DNA of 64,000 nucleotides from Lasiodiplodia sp. COLG20. Its lineage: Eukaryota > Ascomycota > Dothideomycetes > Botryosphaeriales > Botryosphaeriaceae. The notes under the pieces are model-generated. The model was not told where the DNA came from. It made no database searches and was given only the letters and a program-made list of their open reading frames with translations. The stretch lies in assembly GCA_009801085.1 (NCBI GenBank), contig VNWV01000006.1, positions 186,001 through 250,000 of the forward strand. Reading direction: 5' to 3'. Positions 29,784 through 41,165 of the stretch are shown one piece after another (position 1 is the first letter of the stretch; the number at the start of each line of letters is the position of its first letter). Both the position numbers and the translations under genes were made by a program.

Positions 29784-31904
29784 TTAAGAAGAAGGTTTAA
29801 AGGCACTCTGAACCGAGCCATACCTGCGATTAAAGTTAGCGACAAATTCATACAATGAGAAACAGTAAGCTTACCCTTGCGGACACTGACTTCCAAGTGC
29901 CACGCTACCACTCCTCATGTAGCAGATCTTCGCTTCCGCACACGCATCATTTGTGCAGTTCGGAGTCATCACGCTGTTCTTGCCCTGGTAAGTATTAAAG
30001 ATGCTGATGAGAGTACGGTTTGCTTCCATAGCCTCCGTCACGTGATGCCAGAAAGTAGCGTTAAGCGGCGCCTCTGTAGACCAGTCCGCCGCAAGCCCGT
30101 ACGTATCCCTCGTCGAGTACTCCAGGCTATATGTTGGCCCGGTGCCGCTCATGTCTGGGAAGGCAGAAACATTTGCAACAAAAGTCCAAGCGTCCATGAT
30201 ATCAAAGGTGCCGGTGTCAACTTCATACAGGCGGAAACCGGAGTTGAGGTTTGTGAGAGGCGTGACGGAAGGTCCAATCCAGCCGGAAGTAAGAGCGTTC
30301 TTGGCGTCACGTACAGTACCGTTGTTGGCATAGTAAATCATGACCTGATCCTCATGTGTATGACCAAAGAAGACGTTGGCGATGACATGAGGGCTATAGC
30401 GGTCAATGATCTGATAGAATAGGTCTGTTGGGTTCGGAAGAGGGTTCGTGCCGTCCCAGCCGGAGAGAACGTGGCCGATGATCCATACCCGTTCACCTGC
30501 GTCCTCGGCGGCCTGAAGTTCGTTGATCATCCACTTGAACATACCAGAGTTGTCTGAGTCGGTCGTATTGATCAAAGTCAAAAAATTTGACTTGTACCAG
30601 AAATCGGTATTGAGCGTGATGATGCGCAGGCCGTAGTGGTTCTTGATGCTGTAGGCACCATAATGCAGGCGCGCCTCAGCGACTTCCTCTGGGCCAATCC
30701 AGCCCTCATGCTGCCACAGACCTGCAACGTGGTCGTAGTTCCATGACTGTTGCTCACCGAGAGGACCAGGAAGATTGTGAGGAGAATCAATGGCTTCCGG
30801 GCTGCTATCATGATTCCCCAGAGCCGCAAAAACCGGGCCTGTGGTATACTTCTTCAACATGCCATAGATGCTGGTCTCAGCATACTCAACATACGCTCGA
30901 GAAAGTTGACTTTGCGGATCATGAGAAACGAGGTCCCCAGTGTATATTGTCCATGCCAAGGGCTTCTGCTCGCTTGTTCCCGTCAGCGGCCCAACCGCCT
31001 GTAGAGCGGCGAGTCCAAGATCGTATGGAGTATCACACTTGTAAGCGCCAAATAGAGGGGCAGGAAACGAGATTTGACCGGAGCCGAAGACTGAGTTCTT
31101 TGTGTTGGTTCGGCAACACATGCTCGCAGAACAGTTCGCCTCAGAGCCCACGGAATACCGCGGATCAAGATGGATGTCTGACATGTGCAGTACCTTGACC
31201 CTGTTTCCGCTAGCCTTCGGAGCTGTGGCATTGGCGGGCTTCGGCTTCGGGAATAGCGGATTCGTGTCCAGGAGAGCAGTCTTTTGCGTGGGACAGAAGG
31301 TGCTGCTTAGCGAGTTGCAGATATAATGACCATCAGATCCGCTTAGGTCGGCAAATCTCAAGACTTGGGTCCAGATGGCGCCAAATGTATGAGCCGAGAA
31401 GTCCTCCTCACAAGTGCTGTCCGAATGCAGCCGGTACTTCTTGCAGATGTCAATCATGGCATCCGGAACTCTATCAGGAGCATAGAGGGCAGCTGGTTTG
31501 GCGGCTTCCAGTGCCGCAATGCATTTTGAGCAGTTATTGGCGGTTCCATCGTCGTCAATGATGGTGGAGAGGTTGGCAAGGATGTCATTGAACAAGGCTT
31601 CGATCTCTCCGCAGGTGAGGTCTCCAACGGGGCTTGGATAGAACACAGGGTCAAGATCCTTTTCGGGTATCGTGTTCGGATCGGTGAGGTTGAGCGGGAA
31701 GGTGATATTCAGAACCGGATCATGGAGCGCGGGCTGAGGTTCCTGGGTCGTCGAGGGCGGCAAATAATAGGACGAGAAGGCGGACGTAGGGAAACCGGCC
31801 GATGCTTCGTATGACAAGACACCAGGGGCCGAGACTTGCATCTCAGGAGAGCTCAGAGCAAAAGGGATCATGGAAACGAGGACGAGAGTTTTGTCGCGCG
31901 TCAT
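29784..31904 (-). CDS. Secreted acid sphingomyelinase-like phosphodiesterase
   Basis: Exons 31904-29875 and 29823-29784, ~689 residues. The short second exon supplies the end after CPQG (YGSVQSAFKPSS), and a stop would otherwise follow the donor. A signal peptide is at the start (hydrophobic LVLVSMIPFAL). A saposin-B-like cysteine-rich region spans residues ~85-200 (CGEIEALF..., NCSKCIAAL, CKKYRL...C). The metallophosphatase domain follows with DIHLDPRY, GDLVSHD, GNHD, GHVLSGW and GHTHED, the metal-binding set of the calcineurin-like family. Many NxT/NxS sites fit secretion. The reaction is cleavage of sphingomyelin or related phosphosphingolipids to ceramide and a phospho-head group. In fungi the natural substrate may be inositol-phosphoceramide or other lipids. 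Confidence 0.92.
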
Positions 31905-32986
31905 GACAAGGCCAAAAAATGTGGATGCGGCTCACAAACCGCGTTTTGGGTGGCTGGCCAAGCCAGAGAAAGCTTGCCCGCTCGCTTTTGTAGCATCCCA
32001 GATGCGGTGCATCGCTTGGTTCGTGGGGGGATAATGATGCGGAAAAGTAGCGAATGTCGTGGTGAGGTCTTGCACGTGTGTGCTTGTGCGCTTCCGACCG
32101 GGCCAGTTCCGCGCCCTCCGCATCTGGCGAAGCCGCCAACTCTACCCATTGGCCCCTTCTGCTTTCCATCTACGGCCCCAGCTCTGCCTTAGAAAACTAA
32201 CATATGGCTAGTTGAGAGCCATTGTCCGGACGAGAATGTGGAGCTAGAAATACTACATACACATCCGGACGATAGCTTCAGCTACCCATGACATGAGCAA
32301 AAAACATATCCGCGCTAGCCATCGGCTGCAAGAGGGGACTGTATTCAAACCCTTGCCCGCCATTGACAGTGCTCCAAGCCTGCACAATGAGCGCTCAGAC
32401 GAAGCTTAGTCTTGATTCTTGGCGAAGAATGCATATGTCACGTGTTGCTAACCACCTATGGTAGGAACTTGTTGGTAGACAGTTTTGATATCAGACCTTT
32501 TCTCTGATATAAAGACTCCCGCTAGCGTTATCTTCCAGTATCCCGGGTTCTGGTCCAGGTCTAGGTCTTCTGTTCTTGTCATCAAGGCCCTCAGCCAAGG
32601 CCCTCGCACACATCCAAAGAGCGAAAGGCCGACGCCCCGCAAAACCCGAGGCACAGCCATCACAAATGAAGTTAACCACCTCATTTACTCTTCAGCCCTC
32701 TTACAAGATCGCCATCTAAGAGGTCTTGTCGCAGGAACTCGCGGCCCTCATTACTTGGTCCAGTTTAGCGGCTTAACGGCTCGAGCGGGGACCCATGTGG
32801 AGCTTTCATGGAAGCTCGCAAAGAGCGAGAATCCGAGCGAATACAGTTTTGGAGCCGGACTTGCAACATTTTAGCACGAACCCCGCTTAGAGGCAATCCA
32901 AGAGAACAATGTCGCCAGCTATAAGAGTACCGCAGGTCTTTTCATCAATTGCCATCATCAGGGCTGGTTTCCACGTTTTATGAGAA
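31905..32986. other. Divergent intergenic region containing a repeat
   Basis: About 1.1 kb between the sphingomyelinase start and the amidohydrolase start. The repeat at 32207-32347 lies inside. A 129-codon open frame at 32485-32874 shows no motif, and I do not call it a gene. Confidence 0.45.
32207..32347 (-). repeat. Diverged interspersed repeat, copy 2, with terminal inverted repeats
   Basis: 32207-32231 (ending ATTGTCCGGAC) and 32262-32287 (starting ATCCGGACGAT) are inverted copies of each other, about 25 bases long, flanking a 30-base centre with GAGAATGTGGAGCTAG. The sequence beyond the right arm to 32347 matches copy 1 (14587-14669) in reverse. The form suggests a small non-autonomous DNA element or a fragment of one. 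No coding capacity. Confidence 0.6.
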
Positions 32987-34681
32987 ATGGCTTCCACAAT
33001 CTTGCTCAAAGGCGGAATACTCCTCATCCATGATGAGAACGATCATGTCGTCCCGACCAAGGCCGACCTCCTCATTGCTGGCAACATCATCTCTTGCATC
33101 GCGCCAGAAATCTCCCCCAAAGGTGTTGGAGAAGTGATTGACTGTGTTGATAAAATTGTTAGTCCCGGGTTCATCGACTGCCATCAGCACGTCTGGCAGA
33201 CACAGCTGAAAGGCCGACATGCCGACGAGACATTCTTGGAGTACATGCCTACCGGTTAGTTTGGATTAAGCAATGTGAAGTGCGAAAGGCTGATGGTACT
33301 GGCAAGGGAACCTGCAATCTTCCCACTATACCCTCTCCAACTTTTACTGGGGCCAGCTAGGCGGCTGCCTCGAGCTTCTCAATGCTGGTACAACCACCGT
33401 CCTCGACCATGCGCACTTGAACACTTCTCCTGAAGCCTGTAAGTAAATAATGACAGACACTTACCTTCCACGTCCGCCTCAAATGCAGACATTCAACTCA
33501 CGACCCAAATAGCGCCCACCGCTATCTCCGCAACCCTTACCTCTGGCATCCGCTCCATCTTCGCCTACACCCCAATCAATCAGGTCTCCTCCTGGGAGCC
33601 CACCCTGACCTTCTCTACCTCCCCGGATGGCTCCATGCTCGCGCCCTGGGTCCTCGAAACCTTCAAGTCACTCGCCCCACGGTCCCCCTTCGGCCCAGGC
33701 GATGGGCGCGTAACCCTCGGCCTTGCCTTTGACGGCTGGTTCCTCCCCGAAGAAGCCTGCCGCCCGCTGTTCGCCGCGGCGCGCCAGCACAACATCCACC
33801 TGCTGACGACGCACTACGTCCGCAACCCCAGCCAAGCCGACCACTCGCTGCCCGCACACCTCCAATCCTGGGGCCTCCTCCCCAAAAACGAAGCCACCGC
33901 ATCCACCTCCTCCTCCTCACCCCACGCCTTCCCCTCCGTCGTCTTCTCCCACTCCAACGGCGCCACAGCCGACGACATCCGCCTGATGAAATCCAGCGGC
34001 AGCCACTTCGCCAGCACGCCGAGCACGGAGCTGCAGATGGCGCTGGGGCGACCTTTGGCCTTCTCAGCCTTCGACGGCGACGGCGAAGACGCCTTCCCAA
34101 TCGCGTGCGCTGGCAACGACTGCCACGCGGCGGGGGCGTGCAGCATCGCGGGCGAGCTGCGGCTGGGCCTGCAGGCGGCGCGCGGCGAGCGCAACCAGCG
34201 CTTCCTCGACGCCGGCCGCGTGCCGCGCAAGGTCTGGCGCTCCGTCGAGGACGCCTTCAACATCGGCACCGTGCACGGCGCGCGCGCGCTCGCTCTCGAC
34301 GGCGTCGCCGGCCGCCTGCGCGAGGGCTGCAAGGCTGACGTCGTCGTCTGGGCCGGCACCAGCCCGGCCATGGTGTGCGCGGCGCAGGAGGACCCCGTCG
34401 CGGCTATCGTGCTGCATTCGAGTCCGCAGGATGTCGAGGCGGTGGTGGTGGATGGCGTGGTGAGGAAGAGGGAGGGGCGGCTGGTGGATGTGGTGGTGGA
34501 GGAGGATGCGAGGGGCCTTGTGGGGAAGGAGAGGGTGGCGTGGGGTGATGTGGCGAAGGAGCTAGTGAAGAGCAGGGCGGCGTTGAAGAAGAAATGCGAG
34601 GGGACGGATTTCGAGGCGGCTAAGAAAGTGTTGATGGATGCCTGGTATATCGACGGGTCGAAGATTGTGGATGAGGTTTAG
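32987..34681 (+). CDS. Amidohydrolase-superfamily deaminase/chlorohydrolase-like enzyme
   Basis: Exons 32987-33254, 33307-33438 and 33489-34681, 530 residues, with phases closing at each GT-AG intron. The N-terminal strand-rich segment leads to VSPGFIDCHQHVWQTQ, whose HxH binds the metal. LLNAGTTTVLDHAH, the His residues in HLLTTH and VFSHSNG, and Asp in AGNDCHA follow in the order expected for the cytosine-deaminase/atrazine-chlorohydrolase (guanine deaminase-like) branch. The C-terminus closes the outer domain with GRLREGCKADVVVW and VVVDGVVRKREGRLV. These enzymes hydrolyse C-N or C-Cl bonds on ring substrates. The exact substrate is not readable from sequence. GC content rises sharply in the third exon. 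Confidence 0.9.
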
Positions 34682-35180
34682 TTTGAGGGAGTTCCGTTCT
34701 CTGAGTCTGAGACATTTGAGACTCGGCCATCATAGTAGTCAATACTGAGGACAATGGTCGGCGAAAAAGGGCTGCAAATCGTCTGTATCTGATAAGGTCT
34801 ACGCTAATAATAGCAGGTTATCTCACGACGTTCTAGTTCAGGGTCTACGGACCTATGGTCTCGTTACTACACATGTTATCTCGACGCGCGTTGCGTGATC
34901 CCAACCACAAGATTTGCAGTGTGAGTTGACTTTCCAAAGGACCCGTGGCAACCAAAGCCCGCATATCGGACGCAGATAAGGAAAGATTTTCATCCCCTAT
35001 GTCTATTATTGTTCACATGCAACCTGAAAGTGCGGTTCATTGCCACTTCTAAATGCTAGGTACCATATAGCGATCGCATCCCATACTATAAAGTCCAGGT
35101 TGCAAGGTCTCTTGTCGACGACCAGACTCAAGCACCCCTTCAAATCCTCTCTTCCCTCTCAATTCTCCTCTCAAAAAAAG
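34682..35180. other. Intergenic
   Basis: About 500 bases between the amidohydrolase stop and the small gene at 35181. I see no coding frame. The 35100-35180 part is C/T rich, as in fungal leaders. Confidence 0.5.
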
Positions 35181-35517
35181 ATGGCCACGCGTAGCAGTTG
35201 GTCAGCGAGCAGCGTCTCCTTCAACTCTCCCCCAACAACTCCCGCACCACAAAACTTGCCCCCCAAGCAACCCTCTCTTTCGCGAAACAGCTCCTACTCC
35301 AAATACCTCACTGAGAGGCCCCGTGCGATGGCTTCAGGTTAGCAGATCCTCTTGCCGTAACACCAAAAAAAAATCCCGCTGACAAGAAACATTAGGCCTC
35401 TGGGATTTCTGCAAATACGGTCCTGAAATCTCCGACTCCAAAGAGCAGCTCCTCAGCAGGGTGCCTGCTGATCCAGAAAAGCGTCATTTGCCCTGGCGCA
35501 GGTGGGAAGGATGGTGA
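35181..35517 (+). CDS. Small conserved-looking protein, 92 aa
   Basis: Two exons, 35181-35337 and 35396-35517, in phase. The start is ATG 35181 (MATRSS), right after a C/T- and A-rich leader. The N-terminal half is Ser/Pro/Asn rich and likely disordered. The second half has a Trp-rich motif, LWDFCKYGPEISDS, and ends WRRWEGW. The abrupt change from low complexity to a dense aromatic C-terminus across an intron supports a real small gene. Function unknown to me. No signal peptide or membrane segment. Confidence 0.65.
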
Positions 35518-36409
35518 AAGATTCGATGCTGGCCATCTGAAATTTCTGCTTTGCTTGCGGTTGGTGCGATGCGATCTCGGTTGATAGAAGAGTTCGATAC
35601 AGGTTCTGATTTGATCACGGTAGCAATAGTAATAAAAGTCTGTCTTGTGAGCTGTCAAATTTGCGTGTGTGCAGCAATGTGGCGTTATGTCGGAGTGGTG
35701 GTTGCGAGCAATTCGTCTCCCTTGCCTTGGGTTACAGTGCCTCAGGCAGACGAAGTCGTGGGCGTAGGGGTGTCAGAGGGACCAGCCAGACAGCTGACAT
35801 GTGGTCAAGGTGATTGGCGCATATAACTACGCGGTAGGGCACCGTCAGCCAAGAAATCTCCCAGCACTTTCCGGACCATGCTAGAAAGAACGTCTTCAAT
35901 TACTCTTTTGTGAGCACAACGTCGATGCCTGGCGGCCTGAAGGCGATTATCGGCCTTCCCCGCTCGCTGCAGGTGGCTGACTACTCTCATGGCTGGCTGC
36001 GGGGGGAGGTGCATGAGAGCGGAAGGCCATGGAAAGACGCGGCGCCTTCGCGAGCATTCGGTGGTTCCCTGCAAAAGCAAGCGCTGGGTAGGTCATCCAC
36101 CGCCCGCCCGCCCGACGAAAACGCGGCTGTGGCCCGTGCGAGTAATGACATATGATCTGCCTGATTGATGAAAGGCTCCATGCCGCACTGTCCAGAGCCC
36201 CTCCATCATTCAAGTCCACTTAAGCTACCTCTTACGCGTCAGTTGAAAGTCGACAGGCCTGTTCGATACCTTTCAAGCTTCCGTCTCAACTCGACCCCAA
36301 ATAAGTCTCATACTACGCGTTCAATTGAGCCGACAAACAACTATCCTGCGCCGATCCGCATTCCGAGCAGCGAGCTTCCGGCCACCACACTTTGAGCGCT
36401 CACCGCACC
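35518..36409. other. Intergenic, no gene seen
   Basis: Almost 900 bases between two plus-strand genes. Open frames are short and without motifs. The C/T-rich part before 36410 is probably the promoter and leader of the GFA-fold gene. Confidence 0.5.
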
Positions 36410-37248
36410 ATGGAGCGCACACTCCAGGGCTCCTGTGCCTGCGGACGCAACCACTACGTCGTCCAAGTCCCTCCCGCATCTGATCAACTCGCCTTCGTCC
36501 TCTTCGACAGCAGCCTCCGAACCCGTAAGCAGCCCTCCTCCTCCCCAAAAGCTCTCCACGTCTCAAGCCACCGACCCACTGACGCATTCCGTACTACCCA
36601 ACAGGCCGCCACCAAGGCACGCCCTTCAGCGCCTTCCTCCGCGTGCCCCTTAGCTGGTACCGCTCATCCGCCGAGCCGCTGTATCCGGACGAGCCGCTCT
36701 CCCTCATCCGACGCACTTTCTACGAGCCGCAATCAACATTGCCAGCCACGACGACGCTGCCCGGCCTCCGCCGCCAGTTCTGTGGCTTCTGCGGCACCCC
36801 GCTGACATCATGGCACGAGCGCACGCGCGAAGACGCCGATTTCATCTCGCTGACGCTGGGCAGCCTGCGCGAACAGGACGTGCACGAGCTGGAGGATATG
36901 GGGTTGCTCCATGGGGACGCGTCGTCGGATGAAGGAGGAACCATGTCGGTGCCGGCGAGTAGGGCTGTGACGCCGCCGACGGTTGCTGGAGGCGCACAGA
37001 GCCAGCAGCAACCGAGAATGACAAGGGAGGTTTTTGGGCCGTTGCAGGTCACTCCGGGTCGGGGTGCGCCGTGGTTTGAGCGGTTGGTGGAGAACAGTCG
37101 TCTGGGGAGGATTAACAGGACGCGCGGAGGTTATGCATCCGAAGATGGTTCGTATCGCGAGGAGTGGGAAGTGGTGGAGTTCACCAATGATCAGGGCGAT
37201 CCGATGGATACCACCGTCACGACCGGAAAGAGGAAGCTGTCTTCGTGA
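36410..37248 (+). CDS. GFA/CENP-V-fold zinc protein
   Basis: Exons 36410-36524 and 36605-37248, 252 residues, in phase. The start ATG opens MERTLQGSCACGRNHY, where CxC is the first zinc ligand pair of the glutathione-dependent formaldehyde-activating (GFA) fold. RRQFCGFCGTPLTSW in the middle supplies the second CxxC. A Ser/Thr/Gln-rich linker then leads to a C-terminal segment with WFERLVENSRLGR and ends KRKLSS. Members of this family bind zinc, and some bind glutathione adducts. The extension past the fold (about 120 residues) is larger than the bacterial enzyme and is common in fungal members. Exact reaction unknown. Confidence 0.8.
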
Positions 37249-37872
37249 GCGCTGCGTCGTTAAGTTAAATTAGCAGACCTATTGGGTGGCATTTTGGAAT
37301 CTTGGATAGCATCTTGCTGGAGCTACCGTGGGCGTTACAAGCTGGCTTGGATTCCTCCACATCACACGCAGTGCAGTCGTTCAAATAGCTGAAGCCTTGG
37401 CGATATCTGACCTTCTCTTAATCTTCACCTATGACAGGCTTTGACGCAGGAAACGAGGAACAGTGTGTACGCTTGTAATTACTTGTTTACAATCTTTTAA
37501 CAGGTTCAAGCTCTGCTTCTTGACTCGTTCAGGTTGTTTGGCCGTTTTCGAGGCCATTGGAGTGGAGATGTATTGTGGTAGCGCAGCAAGCGCTATGCTC
37601 AGCACAGAGTGCAGAGCTGTCCGAACCGACTTGCAGATGGCAACGGACAATATCGGCATGTCGCAAGATGTCGGGTCCGGCTAGTGTAGCACTGTTGTAT
37701 CGAGTACACGTCCTGTGCATGATGCCGACGCGGCAGGAGCGAAAGCCATTGCAAGCATGCCGATCAACGCAGGTTCAGGGCTGGGGTTTGCGATGCTGCG
37801 TAAGTCCTTTTCAGGCGGCGCAACTCGTTCAAAATCCAAGCGAACCGACAGCCACGCAATGTCCGCAGTGGG
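37249..37872. other. Intergenic between convergent genes
   Basis: 3' flanks of the GFA-fold gene and the Pet117 gene. No gene or strong terminator structure seen. Confidence 0.5.
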
Positions 37873-38164
37873 CTATGATATGTCCTGTCTTCCGTCCGAG
37901 ACCGTCTGGACTTTCCGGTATTCTTCCTCCAGTTTTCGTTGCATTTCAAAGTCGAGCATACGTTCGCGCTTAAGTTTTTGTTGTTCGAGGTCACGGAGAA
38001 CGCCAGCGTGCATGGCCTAAAGTCGCATTAGTTTGTAATGATCCGTGGTCAACATGCGCTGAGCGTACCGCTTTCTCAGCCTTCTGCTGGTAATGCACCA
38101 TGATGACGATGCCGATGGCGCCGGCGGTGGTGCCCAGAAGGGTGAGTTTGGAGGCGGTAGACAT
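37873..38164 (-). CDS. PET117: Pet117-like cytochrome c oxidase assembly factor
   Basis: Two exons, 38164-38069 and 38016-37873, 79 residues. The N-terminus reads MSTASKLTLLGTTAGAIG, a short membrane helix directly followed by HYQQKAEKAAMHAGVLRD. That is the hallmark layout of Pet117: (M)S.ASK...HY.Q..E...H.G...D. It continues with a charged helical tail. Pet117 sits in the mitochondrial inner membrane facing the matrix and aids heme a synthase (Cox15) oligomers during complex IV assembly. Intron 1 (38068-38017) is 52 bases. It shares a 304-base divergent promoter with the V-ATPase G gene. Confidence 0.88.
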
Positions 38165-38468
38165 GATGGCGGAGAAGAGAGGTGACTACTCCCAGTCTCA
38201 GGAGATTGCTCCGCAGAAAGAAGTGTAGCCGATCGAAACCGAATGTGAGTGGTGCGAGGGAAGAGACGGGCCGGGATATTTTGAGATTGGCGGGCGTCAG
38301 TCAGGCGCCGCACCACACTCACCGCCTTGGAGGCTTGGCTCGAGCTCCACGCGGGCAAGCACGACGAGGCCCGCTGCAACTCCAGTCGCAGCTCCAGCAT
38401 CGGGCACCTTCGACCTCTCGCGACCATCCACCCCACCTCGTCATCGATCCCTCCAACATCCCGGCACC
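38165..38468. promoter_or_regulatory. Compact bidirectional promoter of PET117 and VMA10
   Basis: Only 304 bases separate two divergent start codons, both for small proteins used in energy-linked membrane complexes. C/T-rich stretches lie near both ends. No clear TATA box. Confidence 0.5.
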
Positions 38469-39146
38469 ATGGTGCGTCGAGCTTCGCATCCCGTCCCCAA
38501 CTTGCTCCTAGACTGACCTGTCTCTCGCAGTCCGCCCAGAACTCCGCGGGCATTCAGACGCTGCTCGACGTAAGCTAACCCGAGTTGCGGGTCCATGTCA
38601 ACAACACCGAGCTCACAGCAACGCACAGGCCGAGCGTGAGGCCCAGAAGATCGTCCAGAAGGGTCAGCATCGAGATATTCTCTCTAGATGGCAGTGAAGC
38701 TAACCTCTCCCCAGCCAGAGAATGTACTTTAGCTCCGATCCCCCACCGCCGCCCTCGGTGACCGCTCTCTTGGACGCACCTTATCTGACCGCATCCCGCA
38801 GACCGCACCAAGCGCGTGAAGGACGCCCGCAGCGAGGCCCAGAAGGAGATCGAGGAGTACAGGAACAAGAAGGAGGAGGAATTCAAGGCCTTCGAGAAGG
38901 AGGTACGACCCAAGTGATGCCCGTCTCGGTGAAACGCGCCATGCGAGAGTACCCGACGAAACTGACGATGATTTCCAACTACAGCACACCAGCGGCAACA
39001 AGCAGGCCGAGGAGGAGGCAAACAAGGCGACGGAGGTCAAGCTGAAGGAGATCAAGGAAATCGGTGGCAAGAGTGGCAGCACCGTCGTCGACCAGTTGCT
39101 CGAGGCTGTCACCAACGTGCAGGCGGAGCCCCCGTCGAAGGACTAA
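38469..39146 (+). CDS. VMA10: V-type ATPase subunit G, with microexons
   Basis: Six coding exons: 38469-38471 (ATG only), 38531-38569, 38629-38662, 38715-38723 (nine bases), 38802-38902 and 38985-39146, 115 residues. The first coding part reads SAQNSAGIQTLLDAEREAQKI, the canonical N-terminus of subunit G. The nine-base exon completes KAREYRTKR, the conserved segment. Without it the intron joining would skip three residues of the family core. A long charged helix follows (EAQKEIEEYRNKKEEEFK), as in the peripheral stalk partner of subunit E. Vma10 holds the V1 sector to the membrane sector of the vacuolar proton pump. Start and end are both well supported. Confidence 0.92.
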
Positions 39147-39653
39147 AATCTCCCAGCATTCCTCTACGGTTACCATCTGAAACGCATCATGTTGTTCTGT
39201 TCTGATCATGTATGAGCCGATGGCTCCCTTTCTCTCTACAAGTAGTGCGACGCCTTCGACGTGTCCGCACCTGTCGCGTCGGTTGTGTTCATAGAGTCAG
39301 CCTGTATCATAGATGTTGTGAGCTGCTTTGGTGCGGCGCAGCTGGCATGAAAAGGCAATCGGTTTACCTGCGACGTGACTCGTCGTTGTGAGTGCGAACA
39401 AACTAGCAAAGCATGCCACAGTACTTCATCTCCATCTCAAAGCGTGAGTGCCAAAACATGTTTCTCGACAATTTCTAGCGTGTTCATGCAGGAGCTATGC
39501 GACAATCAATGACAAGGGACCTCGTGCATGGGGGTGCCGGCCGCGCTAGGTACGACGTCATCGAAGAACATCATCTCGAGCTCCCAGATACCATCGATAC
39601 TTTTCCTTGCAACTTTATTCCCACGTCTCACACGTACCATTCCACTGCATACG
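39147..39653. other. Intergenic
   Basis: About 500 bases: the 3' flank of VMA10 and the presumed promoter of the lipase gene. No gene seen. Confidence 0.5.
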
Positions 39654-41165
39654 ATGACCTCCGCGCTGCATTTACGGCGCCAGACCATTGGCCTACTGTC
39701 CAAAGGATCCCACATCTCTTATCGCGCGATACACACCTCGCCGGTCACACGAGCGTCGGATCCACGCATCGACGACCTTGACTTAGGGCACAAGTACCAC
39801 GATGAGTTCGCCGCGCTGAGAGATAAATATGGTCCGCAGCAGTCTGCTACCACGTAGCGCTTACATTCAGGCACTAACACCGCACAGATAAACCGGTATG
39901 CTCGCCTGACCCATGCCGCTGGCTACCTGACCCCCAACTTGTGTCGCGCACCGACGCTGACACTGCGCGCCTCCTTCCGCATTTTCCGTGGCCGATAGAA
40001 GTACCCAATAGTCCTTGCGCATGGCCTCTTCGGCTTCGATGAGCTCCGTCTTGCCGGGCCATTACTCCCCGGTGTGCAATACTGGCGTGGCGTGAGGGAC
40101 GCGCTCGAGGCGAACAACATCGAAGTCATAACCACAGCCGTGCCGCCGTCCGGATCTATAGAGGAGAGGGGCGAGAAGCTGGCGGAGATGATCGCGTCAA
40201 AGGCGCAGGGAAAGAGCGTCAATATCATTGCGTGAGTGCTGCGGGGATCGCAGCGTCTTGGAATGGGTGCTGATGAAGTGGGTGGGCAGGCATAGTATGG
40301 TACAGTTTGGCTTGCCTGGTCAACATACGGATGACTCGGCAGGCTTACGAATACACAGGGGTACGGTGCTCCGAGGTCACGAAGAGGTCACGACTGACGG
40401 GCTGAGCAGAGGACTGGATTCGCGGTACATGATCAGCCAGCTGAAACCGCCGAACGTTGACGTCAAGTCCCTAACAACCATCGCAACGCCGCACCGTGGA
40501 TCGGCCTTCGCAGATTATGTGATGGAACAGATTGGCGGTATGCCTCTGGCTCCTGACGACCCACGAGTGATGCTAATGCCAGTCCTAGCGGACAACCTAA
40601 CCAAGGTATACGGGTTGCTGAGAACTTTCAAAGTCGAGACCGGGGCTTTCGCACAATTGACCCGGAAGTACATGCAAGAAGAATTCAATCCCAAAACTCC
40701 GGACCGCGAAGGTGTGAAGTATTACTCATATGGCGCCACATTAGAACCAGAGCGTTGGTCGAGCTTCAAGCAGTTGCATGATCTGGTAGAGGTACTAGAG
40801 AAGGCACCAAACGATGGGCTTGTCAGGTATCTATCCGGATAGTCCACACTCCAAGGAAGTTGACGCAAACTCACGTTGTTTCGCAGTGTTCCGAGCAGTA
40901 AATGGGGAACGTATAAAGGCACAATCACAGGCGTCAGTCACCTTGACTTAATCAACTGGACTTCACGGGTTAAGTGGACGCTTTACTCCTTGATTGGATA
41001 CAAACCGACGTGAGTAATCTTCGTTATGGAAAGTTGGCTGAGCTAAAGGGCTGTGCAGGTTTAACGCGATTGCATTCTATTTGGATATCTGTGGTAAGAT
41101 GCTCAGGCACACTCCAGAACCCAGCTCATTCGATTACAGATATGTTGGCGAAGGAGGGCTTATAG
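39654..41165 (+). CDS. Alpha/beta-hydrolase lipase, putatively mitochondrial, with disturbed elbow exon
   Basis: Exons in order: 39654-39831, 39888-39895 (8 bases), 39999-40231, 40290-40299 (10 bases), 40410-40826, 40887-41009, 41059-41093 and 41140-41165. The N-terminus is Arg/Ser/Thr rich without acids (MTSALHLRRQTIG...), like a mitochondrial presequence. Motifs: PIVLAHGLFGFDEL (oxyanion loop), the nucleophile elbow AHSM...GLDSRYM, and TIATPHRGSAFADY. The late GVSHLDLINW brings the catalytic His, and NDGLVS the Asp region. It matches fungal triacylglycerol lipases of the LipA/Lip2 kind. At the elbow, splicing 40299 to 40410 leaves the frame wrong by two bases. No GT-AG choice restores the expected G-G after HSM, so this part is either mutated, misassembled or spliced in an unusual way. 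All other junctions close. Confidence 0.85.
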
